Under the pieces are notes generated by a model. The model was not told the origin of the DNA. It did not search any database and saw only the letters and a program-made list of their open reading frames with translations. 64,000 bases of DNA. Origin: Methylotenera sp. Its GTDB lineage: Bacteria; Pseudomonadota; Gammaproteobacteria; Burkholderiales; Methylophilaceae. This document shows, piece after piece, positions 26,580-35,820 of this stretch. Positions within the stretch are counted from its first letter, which is position 1, and every line of letters begins with the position of its first letter. The stretch is taken from the NCBI GenBank assembly GCA_020622105.1, contig JAHRYP010000008.1, positions 44,613-108,612 of the forward strand, in the 5' to 3' direction. A program made the translations under genes and the position numbers.

Positions 26580-27206
26580 ATGTCAGATAAAGAAAAAAAA
26601 GGATTTACCCACGAGAAGATCGAAACCAACAGTTTCTTGATGGTTGTGCTGATTTTGGTTGTGGTTTCATTCGGTGGTTTGGTTGAAATCGTCCCACTGT
26701 TTTTCCAAAAATCAACAACGCAGCCAGTTGAAGGTCTCAAACCTTACACTGCGCTGCAGTTGGCTGGACGTGATATCTACATTCGTGAAGGCTGTTACAA
26801 CTGCCACTCACAGATGATTCGTCCATTTAAAGCTGAGACACTGCGCTACGGTCATTATTCTGTAGCTGGTGAGTTCGTGTATGACCGTCCATTCCAGTGG
26901 GGCAGTAAACGTACAGGTCCTGACCTGCACCGTGTAGGCGGCCGTTACAGTGATGAATGGCATCGTATTCATCTGATCAACCCTCGTGATCTGGTGCCGG
27001 AATCAGTGATGCCGGCTTATCCTTGGCTAGAGAAAAATCTGGTTGATGCGAAAAACCTGCCATCACACTTGCGTGCACTGCAAATTGCCGGCGTGCCTTA
27101 TACCGATGAAGAAATTAAAAATTCTGCTAATGAGGTATATGGTAAAACCGAGATGGAAGCCATGATTGCTTACCTGCAAGTGCTTGGTACAGCGCTCAAA
27201 CAATAA
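26580..27206 (+). CDS. ccoO: cbb3 oxidase monoheme cytochrome c subunit
   Basis: 208 residues from the ATG at 26580 (AAGAGAAC upstream; an upstream in-frame start would overlap ccoN). One N-terminal membrane helix (about 19-42), then the heme c site C72-YN-C75-H76 followed by SQMIRP, and the conserved [37 protein letters not shown] region, with the axial Met in SVMPAYPWL. It takes electrons from CcoP or soluble cytochrome c and gives them to CcoN. Ten bases after ccoN. Confidence 0.95.
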   Translation: MSDKEKKGFTHEKIETNSFLMVVLILVVVSFGGLVEIVPLFFQKSTTQPVEGLKPYTALQLAGRDIYIREGCYNCHSQMIRPFKAETLRYGHYSVAGEFVYDRPFQWGSKRTGPDLHRVGGRYSDEWHRIHLINPRDLVPESVMPAYPWLEKNLVDAKNLPSHLRALQIAGVPYTDEEIKNSANEVYGKTEMEAMIAYLQVLGTALKQ

Positions 27207-27216
27207 GCGAGTCAAT

Positions 27217-27357
27217 ATGGACATTACCGATTTACGCAGCATAGCCACCGTCGCAGCTCTGGTTACCTTTGTAGGTATCTGGGTCTGGGCATGGTCTGGA
27301 CGGCATAAAAAAGATTTTGACGAAGCGGCAAGATTGCCGCTTGAGGGAGATGAATAA
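27217..27357 (+). CDS. ccoQ: cbb3 oxidase subunit CcoQ
   Basis: 46 residues, single membrane helix (about 8-27), followed by a charged stretch GRHKKDFDEAARLPLEGDE typical of CcoQ. It stabilises the complex. Start at ATG 27217, eleven bases after ccoO; the last base of its TAA is the first base of the ccoP ATG. Confidence 0.92.
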   Translation: MDITDLRSIATVAALVTFVGIWVWAWSGRHKKDFDEAARLPLEGDE

Positions 27358-28268
27358 TGAGTGATTTTACAAGTAGTTTTTGGCCGTTTTTTATTTCGGC
27401 CATCGTGATTGGCGGTATTGTTTTCTGTCTGGCAGTGCTGTTTATTACCAGCAAATCGCATGACGCCGCTCACACGGGCGAGTCTACAGGCCATGTTTAC
27501 GATGAAGACATCGTTGAGATGAATAACCCAATGCCAAGATGGTGGATGTGGATGTTCATCATCACCTGTATATTTGGTATCGTTTACCTGTTCCTGTACC
27601 CAGGGCTGGGTACATACGGCGGCAAACTGGGCTGGACGCAAGTGAAGCAGTACGAACAGGAAGTGAAAGAGTCAAACGACCGTATCGCGCCTATTTACGC
27701 TAAATTTACCTCTATGGCAGCAGAAGACGTTGCTAAAGATGTAAAAGCCATGGCAATCGGTGAACGCCTGTTCATGAACAACTGTTCACAATGCCACGGT
27801 TCTGATGCTCATGGTAGCCGCGGCTTCCCTAACCTGACTGATAAAGACTGGTTATATGGCGGCGATCCTGAAACGATCAAAACGACTATTACCAATGGTC
27901 GCCACGGCATGATGCCACCTATGGCAGCTGCTGTTGGTAGTGCAGATGATGTAAAAAACGTTGCTAACTACGTATTAAGCCTTTCAGAGAGCGATCACGA
28001 TGCGAATCGTGCAGCTTTAGGTAAAGAGAAGTTTGCAGTTTGTGCAGCTTGCCACGGTGCTGAGGGTAAAGGTAATCAGGCAATTGGTGCGCCTAACCTG
28101 TCAGACGACATCTGGCTGCACGGCGCCGGTGAAGCTGCCATTATCGATCGTATCAATAATGGCAAAAACAATCAGATGCCAGCACAAGGTTCACGCTTAA
28201 CACCTGAACAGATTCACGTTCTGGCTTCTTACGTATGGCGTTTTTCAAACACTGAAAGCGCTCAGTAA
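27357..28268 (+). CDS. ccoP: cbb3 oxidase diheme cytochrome c subunit
   Basis: 303 residues with two N-terminal membrane helices (about 8-32 and 64-82, so the long CcoP form) and two cytochrome c domains: C143-SQ-C146-H147 and C229-AA-C232-H233. Methionine ligands are likely in GMMPPM and NQMPAQGSRL. CcoP is the electron entry point of the cbb3 oxidase. Its start overlaps ccoQ by one base, and a terminator lies about 70 bases downstream. Confidence 0.96.
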   Translation: MSDFTSSFWPFFISAIVIGGIVFCLAVLFITSKSHDAAHTGESTGHVYDEDIVEMNNPMPRWWMWMFIITCIFGIVYLFLYPGLGTYGGKLGWTQVKQYEQEVKESNDRIAPIYAKFTSMAAEDVAKDVKAMAIGERLFMNNCSQCHGSDAHGSRGFPNLTDKDWLYGGDPETIKTTITNGRHGMMPPMAAAVGSADDVKNVANYVLSLSESDHDANRAALGKEKFAVCAACHGAEGKGNQAIGAPNLSDDIWLHGAGEAAIIDRINNGKNNQMPAQGSRLTPEQIHVLASYVWRFSNTESAQ

Positions 28269-28335
28269 CGATTTAGATTTAATTTAAGTAAGTGTGAAAC
28301 TTAAGCTTATTTAAATTATCCTACTTCTACTAAAT

Positions 28336-28380
28336 GCCCACTATTTTGCATATGCTAAAATAGTGGGCGTTGTCCTTTTT
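28336..28380 (+). terminator. Terminator after ccoNOQP
   Basis: GCCCACTATTTT (28336-28347) and AAAATAGTGGGC (28357-28368) form a perfect 12-bp stem with a 9-base loop, followed after 7 bases by TTTTT. It ends the ccoNOQP message or limits read-through to ccoG. A single TGCGTCA half-site resembling the RegA dyad begins at 28380. Confidence 0.8.
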
Positions 28381-28412
28381 GCGTCACATTTTTAAGCAGG
28401 GTTTAAAATCAA

Positions 28413-29843
28413 GTGTCTAACCAGAAAGTAAAGTCCAAAAAAGTTATCCCGATTGTCGAAGACACCTCTAAACCGAGGTCTCTTTACGAAGCGCAGCCAA
28501 AGATTTACCCGCGAAATATCTCCGGATATTTCAAAAATATGCGCTGGCTTACCATCTGGATCACGCAACTGGTATTTTACGGAACGCCTTGGTTAATCTG
28601 GAATGATAGACAGGCTATCCTGCTTGATATCAGCACACACCGCTTTTACATATTCGGTCTCGTGCTCTATCCGCAGGACTTGATTTATCTTGTCGTTATT
28701 CTGATTATTGCGGCACTAGCGCTATTCCTGTTTACCGCCGTCGCCGGTCGCTTGTGGTGTGGCTTCTCCTGTCCGCAGTCCGTCTATACCGAAATATTCT
28801 TATGGATGGAACGCAAGATCGAAGGCGACCGTGCAGCACGCATGCGCCTCGATAACATGAAGTTCGGCTTCAAAAAGTTTCATAAGAAATTCCTTAAGCA
28901 TGCGGCCTGGATCAGCTTCTCGCTATTTACCGGTTTTAGTTTTTTAGGTTATTTCTCACCAATACGCGAACTGCTCGATAATATTCTGCAATACCGCCTG
29001 AGCCCTTGGGAAACCTTCTGGATTTTATTTTATGGTTTTGCCACCTATGGCAATGCTGGCTTCTTGCGCGAGCAGATTTGCAAATACATGTGCCCTTACG
29101 CACGTTTCCAAAGCGCGATGTTTGACAATGACACCCTGATCGTCACCTACGATGAAGAACGTGGCGAACCGCGCAGCGGACGCTCACGTAAAGTGGATGC
29201 AAAAGAATCAGGCCTCGGTGACTGTATCGATTGCAGTTTCTGCGTACAAGTTTGTCCGGTTGGTATCGACATTCGCAACGGCCTGCAATATGAATGTATC
29301 AGTTGCGGCTTATGTGTAGATGCCTGCAACAGCATTATGGATAAGATGGAATATCCGCGCGGACTGATTCGCTTCTCTACGCACAATGCTGTAGAACAGC
29401 ACTGGTCACAAAAACAGATCATACAAAAAGTACTGCGTCCGCGCGTGCTGATTTATACCGGGCTATTGCTGGTGCTATGCCTTGGTTTTGTCGCCTCTCT
29501 TGCAATGCGTGTACCTTTTAAAGTCGATGTAATCCGCGACCGCGGCGTGATGTCGCGCCTGGTATCTGGCGGTAAAGTTGAAAACGTCTATCGACTGCAG
29601 ATTACTAACGCCTCGGAAAAAGCCGAGACTTACCGCGTTGGTGTAGATGGTATCAAAGGCTTATCTATTGCGTCAGAAGGCGTTTTCACCGTTAACCCTG
29701 CTGAGTCACGCATGGTAGCGGTAAGCCTGCAAATTGAAGATGGCTCAATCAAGAGCGGCTCTCATCCCGTTGTCTTCGAAATTGAAGCAGCAGGCTCAAA
29801 AGAGAAAATCTATGAGAAATCTATTTTTTACATGTCACGCTAA
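28413..29843 (+). CDS. ccoG: cbb3 oxidase accessory ferredoxin CcoG/RdxA
   Basis: 476 residues from a GTG. About five membrane helices; a cytoplasmic ferredoxin-like domain has two 4Fe-4S motifs, CIDCSFCVQVCPVG and CISCGLCVDACN, and an extra cysteine pair in LWCGFSCPQSVYTE. The C-terminal 110 residues form an immunoglobulin-like domain. CcoG is proposed to reduce Cu(II) for delivery by CcoI. Full-length and typical. The ribosome site AGCAGGG is rather far (about 13 bases) from the GTG. Confidence 0.94.
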   Translation: MSNQKVKSKKVIPIVEDTSKPRSLYEAQPKIYPRNISGYFKNMRWLTIWITQLVFYGTPWLIWNDRQAILLDISTHRFYIFGLVLYPQDLIYLVVILIIAALALFLFTAVAGRLWCGFSCPQSVYTEIFLWMERKIEGDRAARMRLDNMKFGFKKFHKKFLKHAAWISFSLFTGFSFLGYFSPIRELLDNILQYRLSPWETFWILFYGFATYGNAGFLREQICKYMCPYARFQSAMFDNDTLIVTYDEERGEPRSGRSRKVDAKESGLGDCIDCSFCVQVCPVGIDIRNGLQYECISCGLCVDACNSIMDKMEYPRGLIRFSTHNAVEQHWSQKQIIQKVLRPRVLIYTGLLLVLCLGFVASLAMRVPFKVDVIRDRGVMSRLVSGGKVENVYRLQITNASEKAETYRVGVDGIKGLSIASEGVFTVNPAESRMVAVSLQIEDGSIKSGSHPVVFEIEAAGSKEKIYEKSIFYMSR

Positions 29844-29853
29844 AGGTTAAGTC

Positions 29854-30120
29854 ATGACACAGAAACAAGTTCAGAATCAAAAAGCTAAATGGTGGAAATC
29901 AGGCTATGCATGGCTGGTATTCGGCGGCCCTGCAATCGTTGTAGTTGCAAGCCTCACTACCGTATACATTGCGGTAAACGGACAAGACGAAGTACTGGCA
30001 CATGAAGAAAATCAGGGTCAATCACCGTTTAAGAGAGCAATGTCACCTGAAGAGAAAAATGCACTGGAACCGGCAGTCAAAGCCCGTAACCATGCAGCTA
30101 CTGGCGTCAATGACAATTAG
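29854..30120 (+). CDS. Short FixH/CcoH-like membrane protein
   Basis: 88 residues. The motif KWWKSGYAWLVFGGPAIVVVASLTT is the characteristic membrane anchor of FixH/CcoH-type proteins, followed by a short polar tail of about 45 residues. Classical FixH has a longer periplasmic beta domain that is missing here. Position right after ccoG matches fixH. It probably helps cbb3 assembly, but the short form is assigned mainly by anchor motif and context. Confidence 0.75.
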   Translation: MTQKQVQNQKAKWWKSGYAWLVFGGPAIVVVASLTTVYIAVNGQDEVLAHEENQGQSPFKRAMSPEEKNALEPAVKARNHAATGVNDN

Positions 30121-30142
30121 CTTTAACTCTAGGTAATCAGGC

Positions 30143-30805
30143 ATGCAAACAGCGCTTATGTACAGTGCTCTACTGATGGGGATCGCGGGCGGTCCACACT
30201 GTGTTGCCATGTGCGGTGCGGCATGCACTGCACTGACTCAATCGCAGCAGCACCCTTACGGCATCTATCAATACCACCTTGGGCGTCTATGCGGATATGC
30301 ACTGCTAGGCGCTATCGCCACATTTGCCATTCAAAGTATCGCCTGGCTTTCGAGTTATAGCTCTGCACTGCACCCGCTGTGGACTTTCTTTCACGTGTTG
30401 ATATTTTTCTGGGGCCTGTTATTGCTTATTTATGCACGTCAGCCAATATGGGTTGATCGCGCAGGACGTAATATCTGGGGCCATGTAAAAAAACTGGCGG
30501 TAAAACGCGGTGGTAATTTTTATGTCGGCATGCTGTGGGCTCTTATGCCATGCGGTTTGCTATATTCGGCACTGATTATTGCGTCATTCAATGCTAACCC
30601 GCTGGGCGGTGCATTAAGCATGGCTGCGTTTGCACTCGGCTCCAGCGTGTCATTATTCTTAGCGCCTTGGCTTTGGCTGAAACTAAAAACCAATGCAGTT
30701 GAACCCTACGGCATGCGATTAGCAGGTTTGTTACTTAGCGCCGCCAGCGCCTGGGCAATCTGGATGGAGCTGACGCACAATACCAAAGTATGGTGCGCAA
30801 CTTAA
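30143..30805 (+). CDS. Sulfite exporter TauE/SafE-like membrane protein of the cco cluster
   Basis: 220 residues, about six membrane helices. The first helix has GIAGGPHCVAMCGAACTAL, the GxxHCxxMCG motif of the UreH/CcoH2-like transporters found beside cco genes; MLWALMPCGLLYSALIIA repeats a Cys motif in the second half. The family is linked to copper or thiol handling in c-type and cbb3 oxidase maturation. Substrate is unknown. It is convergent with the Asp-box protein gene at 30813. Confidence 0.82.
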   Translation: MQTALMYSALLMGIAGGPHCVAMCGAACTALTQSQQHPYGIYQYHLGRLCGYALLGAIATFAIQSIAWLSSYSSALHPLWTFFHVLIFFWGLLLLIYARQPIWVDRAGRNIWGHVKKLAVKRGGNFYVGMLWALMPCGLLYSALIIASFNANPLGGALSMAAFALGSSVSLFLAPWLWLKLKTNAVEPYGMRLAGLLLSAASAWAIWMELTHNTKVWCAT

Positions 30806-30812
30806 CTTCAAA

Positions 30813-32036
30813 CTAGAAAATTTCACTTATCGGCATGACTTTCAGCCCATCGCCCGCTGTATTCCAAACCAGAAACAAAGCCTTACCATTTAGCAGTAAT
30901 AGCGGGTAATCAGCCGCACCGCTGGCGTCAGCCATCATTTTTGGTGCATCCCAACTTTTACCTTCATCGCTTGATTTCATGAGCCATACCTGACTTTTTC
31001 CTGCGTCTTTTTCGCGCCATACCAGCCACACATTTTCACCAGCAGCAAACAGGGTCGGATGTCCGGCCTGTTTGTTCATGTTGCCGAATTTCCTGGCTGG
31101 CGATGATACCCACGCCTCACCATCCATACGCGCATAGAACAATGTAGCATCCTTACCGGCATCATCATTACCACCATCAAACCAGGCCATGTGGTAACCC
31201 CACCAGCGCTCGCCTTCACCACCGCTAGCGAGTGCGGCTCCATGATGCGGGCAGCCGTCAATTTTCCAGCGTCCGAAAGTAGCACGTTTAGGATCCGGCA
31301 CTTTGTTTGCAGCAGGTAGTTCTGCAATCATGTGATCACGCTCGCTACCTTCAAATACATGGCGCCACATGGCAACTACAGTGCCATCCGGTTTATTGGC
31401 AAGTGCAATACGGCAGCATTCGCAGCTGCTATCGGCAAGTTTCTGCTCGGGCAGAAAACTTGCCCCTTTATCATTAGAGACGGCATAATAAATGGCTGCG
31501 CCCTCATAGGGCTTGTTGGCAGCCTTAGCTGCAATCAAATCACGTTTATCTACCCACGCCACGGTAACTCTGCCGTCAGCACTGACATTCAGCGCATCAA
31601 AACGGTGTGTAATCTCGCTACGATCCTGATGCACGATATAGGGTTTTTCAAATGTTTTACCGCCATCAACCGAGCGGGCAAACCATATGTATCCAGAAAA
31701 TGGCTTTTTAAGTGCCTCAGTCCATGTGAGGTAAATATACCCTTCCGGTGAGACTGCAATTTTTGGGCGAGCTTCGCCATCTGCGCCAATTTTTTGCGGC
31801 GTATGATTGATTTTCACGCTATTTGAGAAAGTCTTGCCCAAATCAGTGCTCGCGCTTACTTCCACAAATCCATCTCTTACACTAGCTCGCCACAGCTTGT
31901 CATGTGCATCAAAAGCCATGCTAACCGACATTGAAGCGTTATTGTGTTGCGTGTGCTCTTCATGAGCGCCCGCATTAAATGTGAGCCCGACTAAACCAAG
32001 TAACAATAAACCAAGTGCCAAGAAGTATTTAATCAT
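30813..32036 (-). CDS. Secreted Asp-box (sialidase-fold) protein with CECC and CPHH motifs
   Basis: 407 residues with an N-terminal signal peptide ending at FNAGAHEEH. At least four Asp-boxes (S-x-D-x-G-x-x-F/W: STDLGKTF, SVDGGKTF, SNDKGASF, SSDEGKSW) show a six-bladed propeller. The catalytic Arg triad of true sialidases is not evident. Instead there are C205-E-C207-C208 and C262-P-H264-H265-G, plus a His-rich mature N-terminus (HEEHTQHNN), all suited to bind a metal. Its start overlaps the stop of the TonB receptor gene, so the pair is co-translated. A role in metal capture, perhaps copper for the nearby oxidases, is inferred. Confidence 0.8.
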   Translation of the reverse strand: MIKYFLALGLLLLGLVGLTFNAGAHEEHTQHNNASMSVSMAFDAHDKLWRASVRDGFVEVSASTDLGKTFSNSVKINHTPQKIGADGEARPKIAVSPEGYIYLTWTEALKKPFSGYIWFARSVDGGKTFEKPYIVHQDRSEITHRFDALNVSADGRVTVAWVDKRDLIAAKAANKPYEGAAIYYAVSNDKGASFLPEQKLADSSCECCRIALANKPDGTVVAMWRHVFEGSERDHMIAELPAANKVPDPKRATFGRWKIDGCPHHGAALASGGEGERWWGYHMAWFDGGNDDAGKDATLFYARMDGEAWVSSPARKFGNMNKQAGHPTLFAAGENVWLVWREKDAGKSQVWLMKSSDEGKSWDAPKMMADASGAADYPLLLLNGKALFLVWNTAGDGLKVMPISEIF

Positions 32037-34354
32037 TAATAATCAAACTTTAGTTGAACGTAAGCTGTACGTTGTGGATAGGGATGAAACACGTAGGATT
32101 TATTATTATTTAAATTATCAACACCTAAACTTGCAGTGACGCGATTTGCGAATCTGTAATTGGCTTTAACATCCATTATAAAAAACTTGCTTGCCCCACC
32201 AAAAGTGTCAGGGTTGATATCACTATTATCCAGAGCATTATACTGTCTACCGCTATAACGTGCTGCCAGACTATAAGTGAGATTATTACCATGGTGGTAA
32301 GTTGCCACTGCCTTGAACATATTTCTTGGAATGCGCGGCGGTTTATTACCTTCTGTAGCCGTGGCAGCATCGTTACGCAGCACTTCTGCATCTGTAAAAG
32401 TTGCACTGCCTTGCAAATCCAGGCCATGCACAAATACATCCTGCCATTGCGTTGCCAGTTCAAGACCACGTGTACGAATATGATCTACACTCTGTATGAA
32501 ACTGCAGCCAGCGGCTCTGGTACAAGTGCCAGTGTCATAAGGAATTACACTGCCATTCGTCAGGGTTTGTGAAATAAGCGCATCATGCTTATTTTCACTA
32601 AACAAGCTGGCTCTTATCAGGCCGTTATCAAAGCGGCGTTCTGCGGTAAGTTCTGCGGCAATGACTTCTTCCGGTTTGAGAATTGGATTAGCCTGCACAA
32701 AATAAGCTGCTGCCCCGTTCTGCAGTGGCTGGAACACTTCACTCACGGTAGGAAAGCGGAAAGCCTGACCAAATGCTGCACTAAATCCCCATGCAGGTAC
32801 GGGTTCAAAATTAAGAGAAACTTTTGGTGAGAATCTGGTTTCTGAAACATCTTTATAATCGGCTGTTTTCAATACATTCGAAATAGTCGTTTTATTTTGT
32901 CCATCATTAGCTTCCCAGTGTTCAGCACGACCACCTAATGTAAGTGCCCACTTAGGGTTAATCTGCCATTTATCCTGTGCATAAAGCGCATGGGTTCTGG
33001 TTTCACCGCTGCCGGAGGCATTTAACGTTCCTTTATCCCCCGTTGACCAGTCTCCGGTATTGCTAGTCTCGCTTTTTAGTTCATATTGATCAACGTGATA
33101 ACCAATATCAATCGTATGGTCATGCGGACGTAACGTTGCACGTGCATCGAATACCGTCCAGCCAGTGCCGGATAAATCAGTGACACGGCCGGTTTTGGTT
33201 AGGTATGGATTACCTGCGGCAGTAGTACCGGTAGAAGAGGCGTTCGCGGCGCTATTTTTATCTTTCTGATAATCATAATCAGACAAGGTTAGCTGCCAGT
33301 CAAAAAAACCTTTAGTATTGGATTTGATATCCAACGCATGCATGACGTGCAGAGATGTCGCCTCAGCCGGATTCATACCGGAGACATCATAACGTTGACC
33401 GTTAAAACTTACACGGCCGTTATATACCTTATTACCTGCACTATCTTTAATATAGCTTTCAACATCAGTTTTACTATCCATATTCCAGATGCCTAAAGTA
33501 TAAGCCGCTTTAATTTCAGGACTAATGTCATAAGCGGCTTTAAATTTAATATTGGTCTGTTCTGTACTATCTATGCTATTGGCACCGAATACGACGCGAT
33601 TAGCGCTTGTCTCACTTTTATCCTGATATGCGCCAGTAACAACCGGACTCAGGCCAGGAGCAGTCGCCGAAAGATTTGCCGTAGAAAAATTCATGGGCTG
33701 ACCTTTATTTTCCAGATAATCCACACCTAGCCAAAACGAAAGATCGTTCACTTTGTTGCCGACAGATGCAGTAAAGTGGCTGCCGCTATAACTTTCATCG
33801 GTACCATATAGTTTGAAATTCTGTGTAAATGCCTGAGCACTGGCGTGAGATTCAAACTTGGTAGGCATACGTGTGGCGATACTCATAACACCACCGAACG
33901 AATTACCGGCATAGAGCGCTGAGAATGGCCCGTACATCATACTGATACTTTCGATTTCTTCCGGACTCACCATGCCCCAGCGCGGCGGATAAGCAAACGA
34001 ATTGCCTAACAAATTGGAAAGCAGCACCCCATCCGCATACAACATACTCTGGGCGCTGGATAATGTACCGATGGTGCGCGTAGCAATAATACCGTTGCGA
34101 TCACCGATAAAGCGCTCACGCACTTGTATACTCGGCAGATATTTCAACGTTTGTGCCGGGGTCGCGGCATTAATAGTGTCTTCTATCTGTTTCTTATCGT
34201 AAGTTTCAACGGTGGCCGGGTGTTTCAAAATACGACTATCAATCAGGGGGGCGCGTACTTCTATCTCATCCAGATTAATAGCTTCATTGTGATCGGCAAG
34301 ACTAACATGACTAAACAGTGCTGCCGTCAGCATAAAAATCAGCTTTGCGCGCAT
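32036..34354 (-). CDS. TonB-dependent outer membrane receptor
   Basis: 772 residues from the ATG at 34354, which has GGGTGGA upstream (an in-frame GTG at 34366 is an alternative). Signal peptide ends near SLADHNEA; a TonB box-like INLDEIEVRA follows; the plug domain runs to about 170 (QTLKYLPSIQVRER, SFGGVMSIATRMPT), then the 22-stranded barrel, ending with an aromatic residue (KFDY), as outer membrane proteins require. The ligand is not readable. Pairing with the Cys/His-rich Asp-box protein and location in the oxidase block suggest copper or another metal. Siderophore uptake remains possible. Confidence 0.9.
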   Translation of the reverse strand: MRAKLIFMLTAALFSHVSLADHNEAINLDEIEVRAPLIDSRILKHPATVETYDKKQIEDTINAATPAQTLKYLPSIQVRERFIGDRNGIIATRTIGTLSSAQSMLYADGVLLSNLLGNSFAYPPRWGMVSPEEIESISMMYGPFSALYAGNSFGGVMSIATRMPTKFESHASAQAFTQNFKLYGTDESYSGSHFTASVGNKVNDLSFWLGVDYLENKGQPMNFSTANLSATAPGLSPVVTGAYQDKSETSANRVVFGANSIDSTEQTNIKFKAAYDISPEIKAAYTLGIWNMDSKTDVESYIKDSAGNKVYNGRVSFNGQRYDVSGMNPAEATSLHVMHALDIKSNTKGFFDWQLTLSDYDYQKDKNSAANASSTGTTAAGNPYLTKTGRVTDLSGTGWTVFDARATLRPHDHTIDIGYHVDQYELKSETSNTGDWSTGDKGTLNASGSGETRTHALYAQDKWQINPKWALTLGGRAEHWEANDGQNKTTISNVLKTADYKDVSETRFSPKVSLNFEPVPAWGFSAAFGQAFRFPTVSEVFQPLQNGAAAYFVQANPILKPEEVIAAELTAERRFDNGLIRASLFSENKHDALISQTLTNGSVIPYDTGTCTRAAGCSFIQSVDHIRTRGLELATQWQDVFVHGLDLQGSATFTDAEVLRNDAATATEGNKPPRIPRNMFKAVATYHHGNNLTYSLAARYSGRQYNALDNSDINPDTFGGASKFFIMDVKANYRFANRVTASLGVDNLNNNKSYVFHPYPQRTAYVQLKFDY

Positions 34355-34418
34355 TATGATTTCCACCCGTTATTCTTTATTTACACACAAGTGTATATAA
34401 ATTACAGGTTTTACGTAA

Positions 34419-34435
34419 TGCGACGAATTGTCGCA
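34419..34435. promoter_or_regulatory. RegA/PrrA-type binding site upstream of regB
   Basis: TGCGACGAATTGTCGCA is a perfect dyad with core GCGAC-N5-GTCGC, fitting GCGNC-Nx-GNCGC. It has the same arm length and spacing as the site before the cox operon (15907-15923). It lies between the leftward TonB receptor gene and regB, so it may serve autoregulation, receptor control or both. Confidence 0.65.
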
Positions 34436-34508
34436 GGCTGATCAATCAATAAATCTCTATAATTGGAGTTCATGCATTTTGCAAATCGTCACCTATAATA
34501 TTTTAAAC

Positions 34509-35810
34509 ATGGATATCACCTTCCCAATTCTGGATAGTCCGTCGCGACGTAATTTGCAGCGTTTGTTTCTGCTACGCAGTGTGATGATTGTCTTTATGCT
34601 GGCCGCAACGCTGGCCTTGTTTTATCTGCATATTCCACTGCCCCGATATCCAATTGCCTTCGCAGTAGGCGGCATGCTGCTACTCAACCTGATTACATTG
34701 CTGCGTTTAAATAAACACAATAAGCATGTCAATGATAAAGAGGTGCTGCTGCAACTGCTAGGCGATCTGGTAGCATTAACAGTATTGTTCTACTACACCG
34801 GCGGCTATAGCAATCCATTGGTATGGATGTATCTGTTACCGCTTACAGTAGCTGCTGTTGCGTTAAAACGCGAATATGCCTGGTTACTGGCTGCGGTAGC
34901 TATCGCCTGCTACTCATTACTCGTGTTTTATTACGTACCACTCTCACATCTCCACATGCACGACATCGCTGGAAAAACACTGGACATCCATCTGGTAGGC
35001 ATGTGGATAGGCTTTGTCGTGAGTGCCGGCATCATCGCTTTTTTTGTCACCAGAATCGGACAAAGCCTGCGCGAGTACGATCAACTCATGGCCAGCATCC
35101 GCGAAAAATCACTCGAAAGTGAGCGTGTACTCTCACTGGGAACACTTGCAGCCAGCGCGGCGCATGAACTTGGCACACCGCTTTCCACCATGGCTGTAAT
35201 AAGTAAAGAACTAGCACAAGACCTGGCAAACCAACCCGAGCAATTACTGCAACTGGAAATTCTGCGTAAGCAGATCGGTCGCTGTAAAGAGATCATCTCC
35301 TCCATCACACGCGATGCCGGCCAGAGCCGTGCCGATGCCGGAGAAGGTCTTGCATTGCTGGAGTTCCTGCATGCACTTGTCGAACGCTGGCGAGACACTC
35401 GCCCCGCCACCGAATTGGTAGTATCACTGTGTGAAAATAGCAGCAATCCTTTGATCTTCACCGATAAAACCCTGACTCAGGCCTTACAGAACTTATTGGA
35501 CAATGCTGCCGATGCTTCGCCTGTGCGCATCATGTTTAATGCAGACTGGGACGATAATAACCTGCAAATCAATATCCGTGATTTTGGTTCCGGCCTTAGC
35601 GATGATGTAAAAAAACAGTTAGGCAAACCGTTCTTCACTTCTAAAAGCGAGCAAGGCATGGGCTTAGGTGTATATTTAACCCAGATCACACTGGCAAGGT
35701 TTGGTGGCCAACTCAGCCTGAACAATCACATTGACGGCGGTGTTATTGCTGCAATCAAACTACCTCTTAAAAATCTGCGGATTATGCAATCTGCATCAAA
35801 CTTAAGTTGA
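34509..35810 (+). CDS. regB: Redox sensor histidine kinase RegB/PrrB
   Basis: 433 residues from ATG 34509; longer in-frame starts would add a non-family peptide. Six membrane helices (about 20-180) include the RegB quinone-site motif GGYSNP (98-103). H-box AASAAHELGTPLSTMAV with H219; the redox-active cysteine region is present as LRKQIGRC (C259); N-box NLLDNAADA and G-box GLGVYLT follow. RegB senses the quinone/redox state and phosphorylates RegA. The response regulator gene starts 10 bases downstream. Position beside two oxidase clusters fits its role in choosing respiratory branches. Confidence 0.93.
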   Translation: MDITFPILDSPSRRNLQRLFLLRSVMIVFMLAATLALFYLHIPLPRYPIAFAVGGMLLLNLITLLRLNKHNKHVNDKEVLLQLLGDLVALTVLFYYTGGYSNPLVWMYLLPLTVAAVALKREYAWLLAAVAIACYSLLVFYYVPLSHLHMHDIAGKTLDIHLVGMWIGFVVSAGIIAFFVTRIGQSLREYDQLMASIREKSLESERVLSLGTLAASAAHELGTPLSTMAVISKELAQDLANQPEQLLQLEILRKQIGRCKEIISSITRDAGQSRADAGEGLALLEFLHALVERWRDTRPATELVVSLCENSSNPLIFTDKTLTQALQNLLDNAADASPVRIMFNADWDDNNLQINIRDFGSGLSDDVKKQLGKPFFTSKSEQGMGLGVYLTQITLARFGGQLSLNNHIDGGVIAAIKLPLKNLRIMQSASNLS

Positions 35811-35820
35811 AAGCTGCTAA

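Noticed and set aside
27063..27641. 192-codon open frame on the minus strand across ccoO-ccoQ-ccoP
   Set aside because: It lies opposite three well-supported cbb3 genes and has no recognisable domain.
30813..32036. True exo-sialidase
   Set aside because: Asp-boxes are present but the catalytic Arg triad is not apparent, and the Cys/His motifs and context point elsewhere.
34428..34508. Longer N-terminus for RegB
   Set aside because: The extra 27 residues do not look like RegB and would place translation across the RegA-type dyad; ATG 34509 fits the family.
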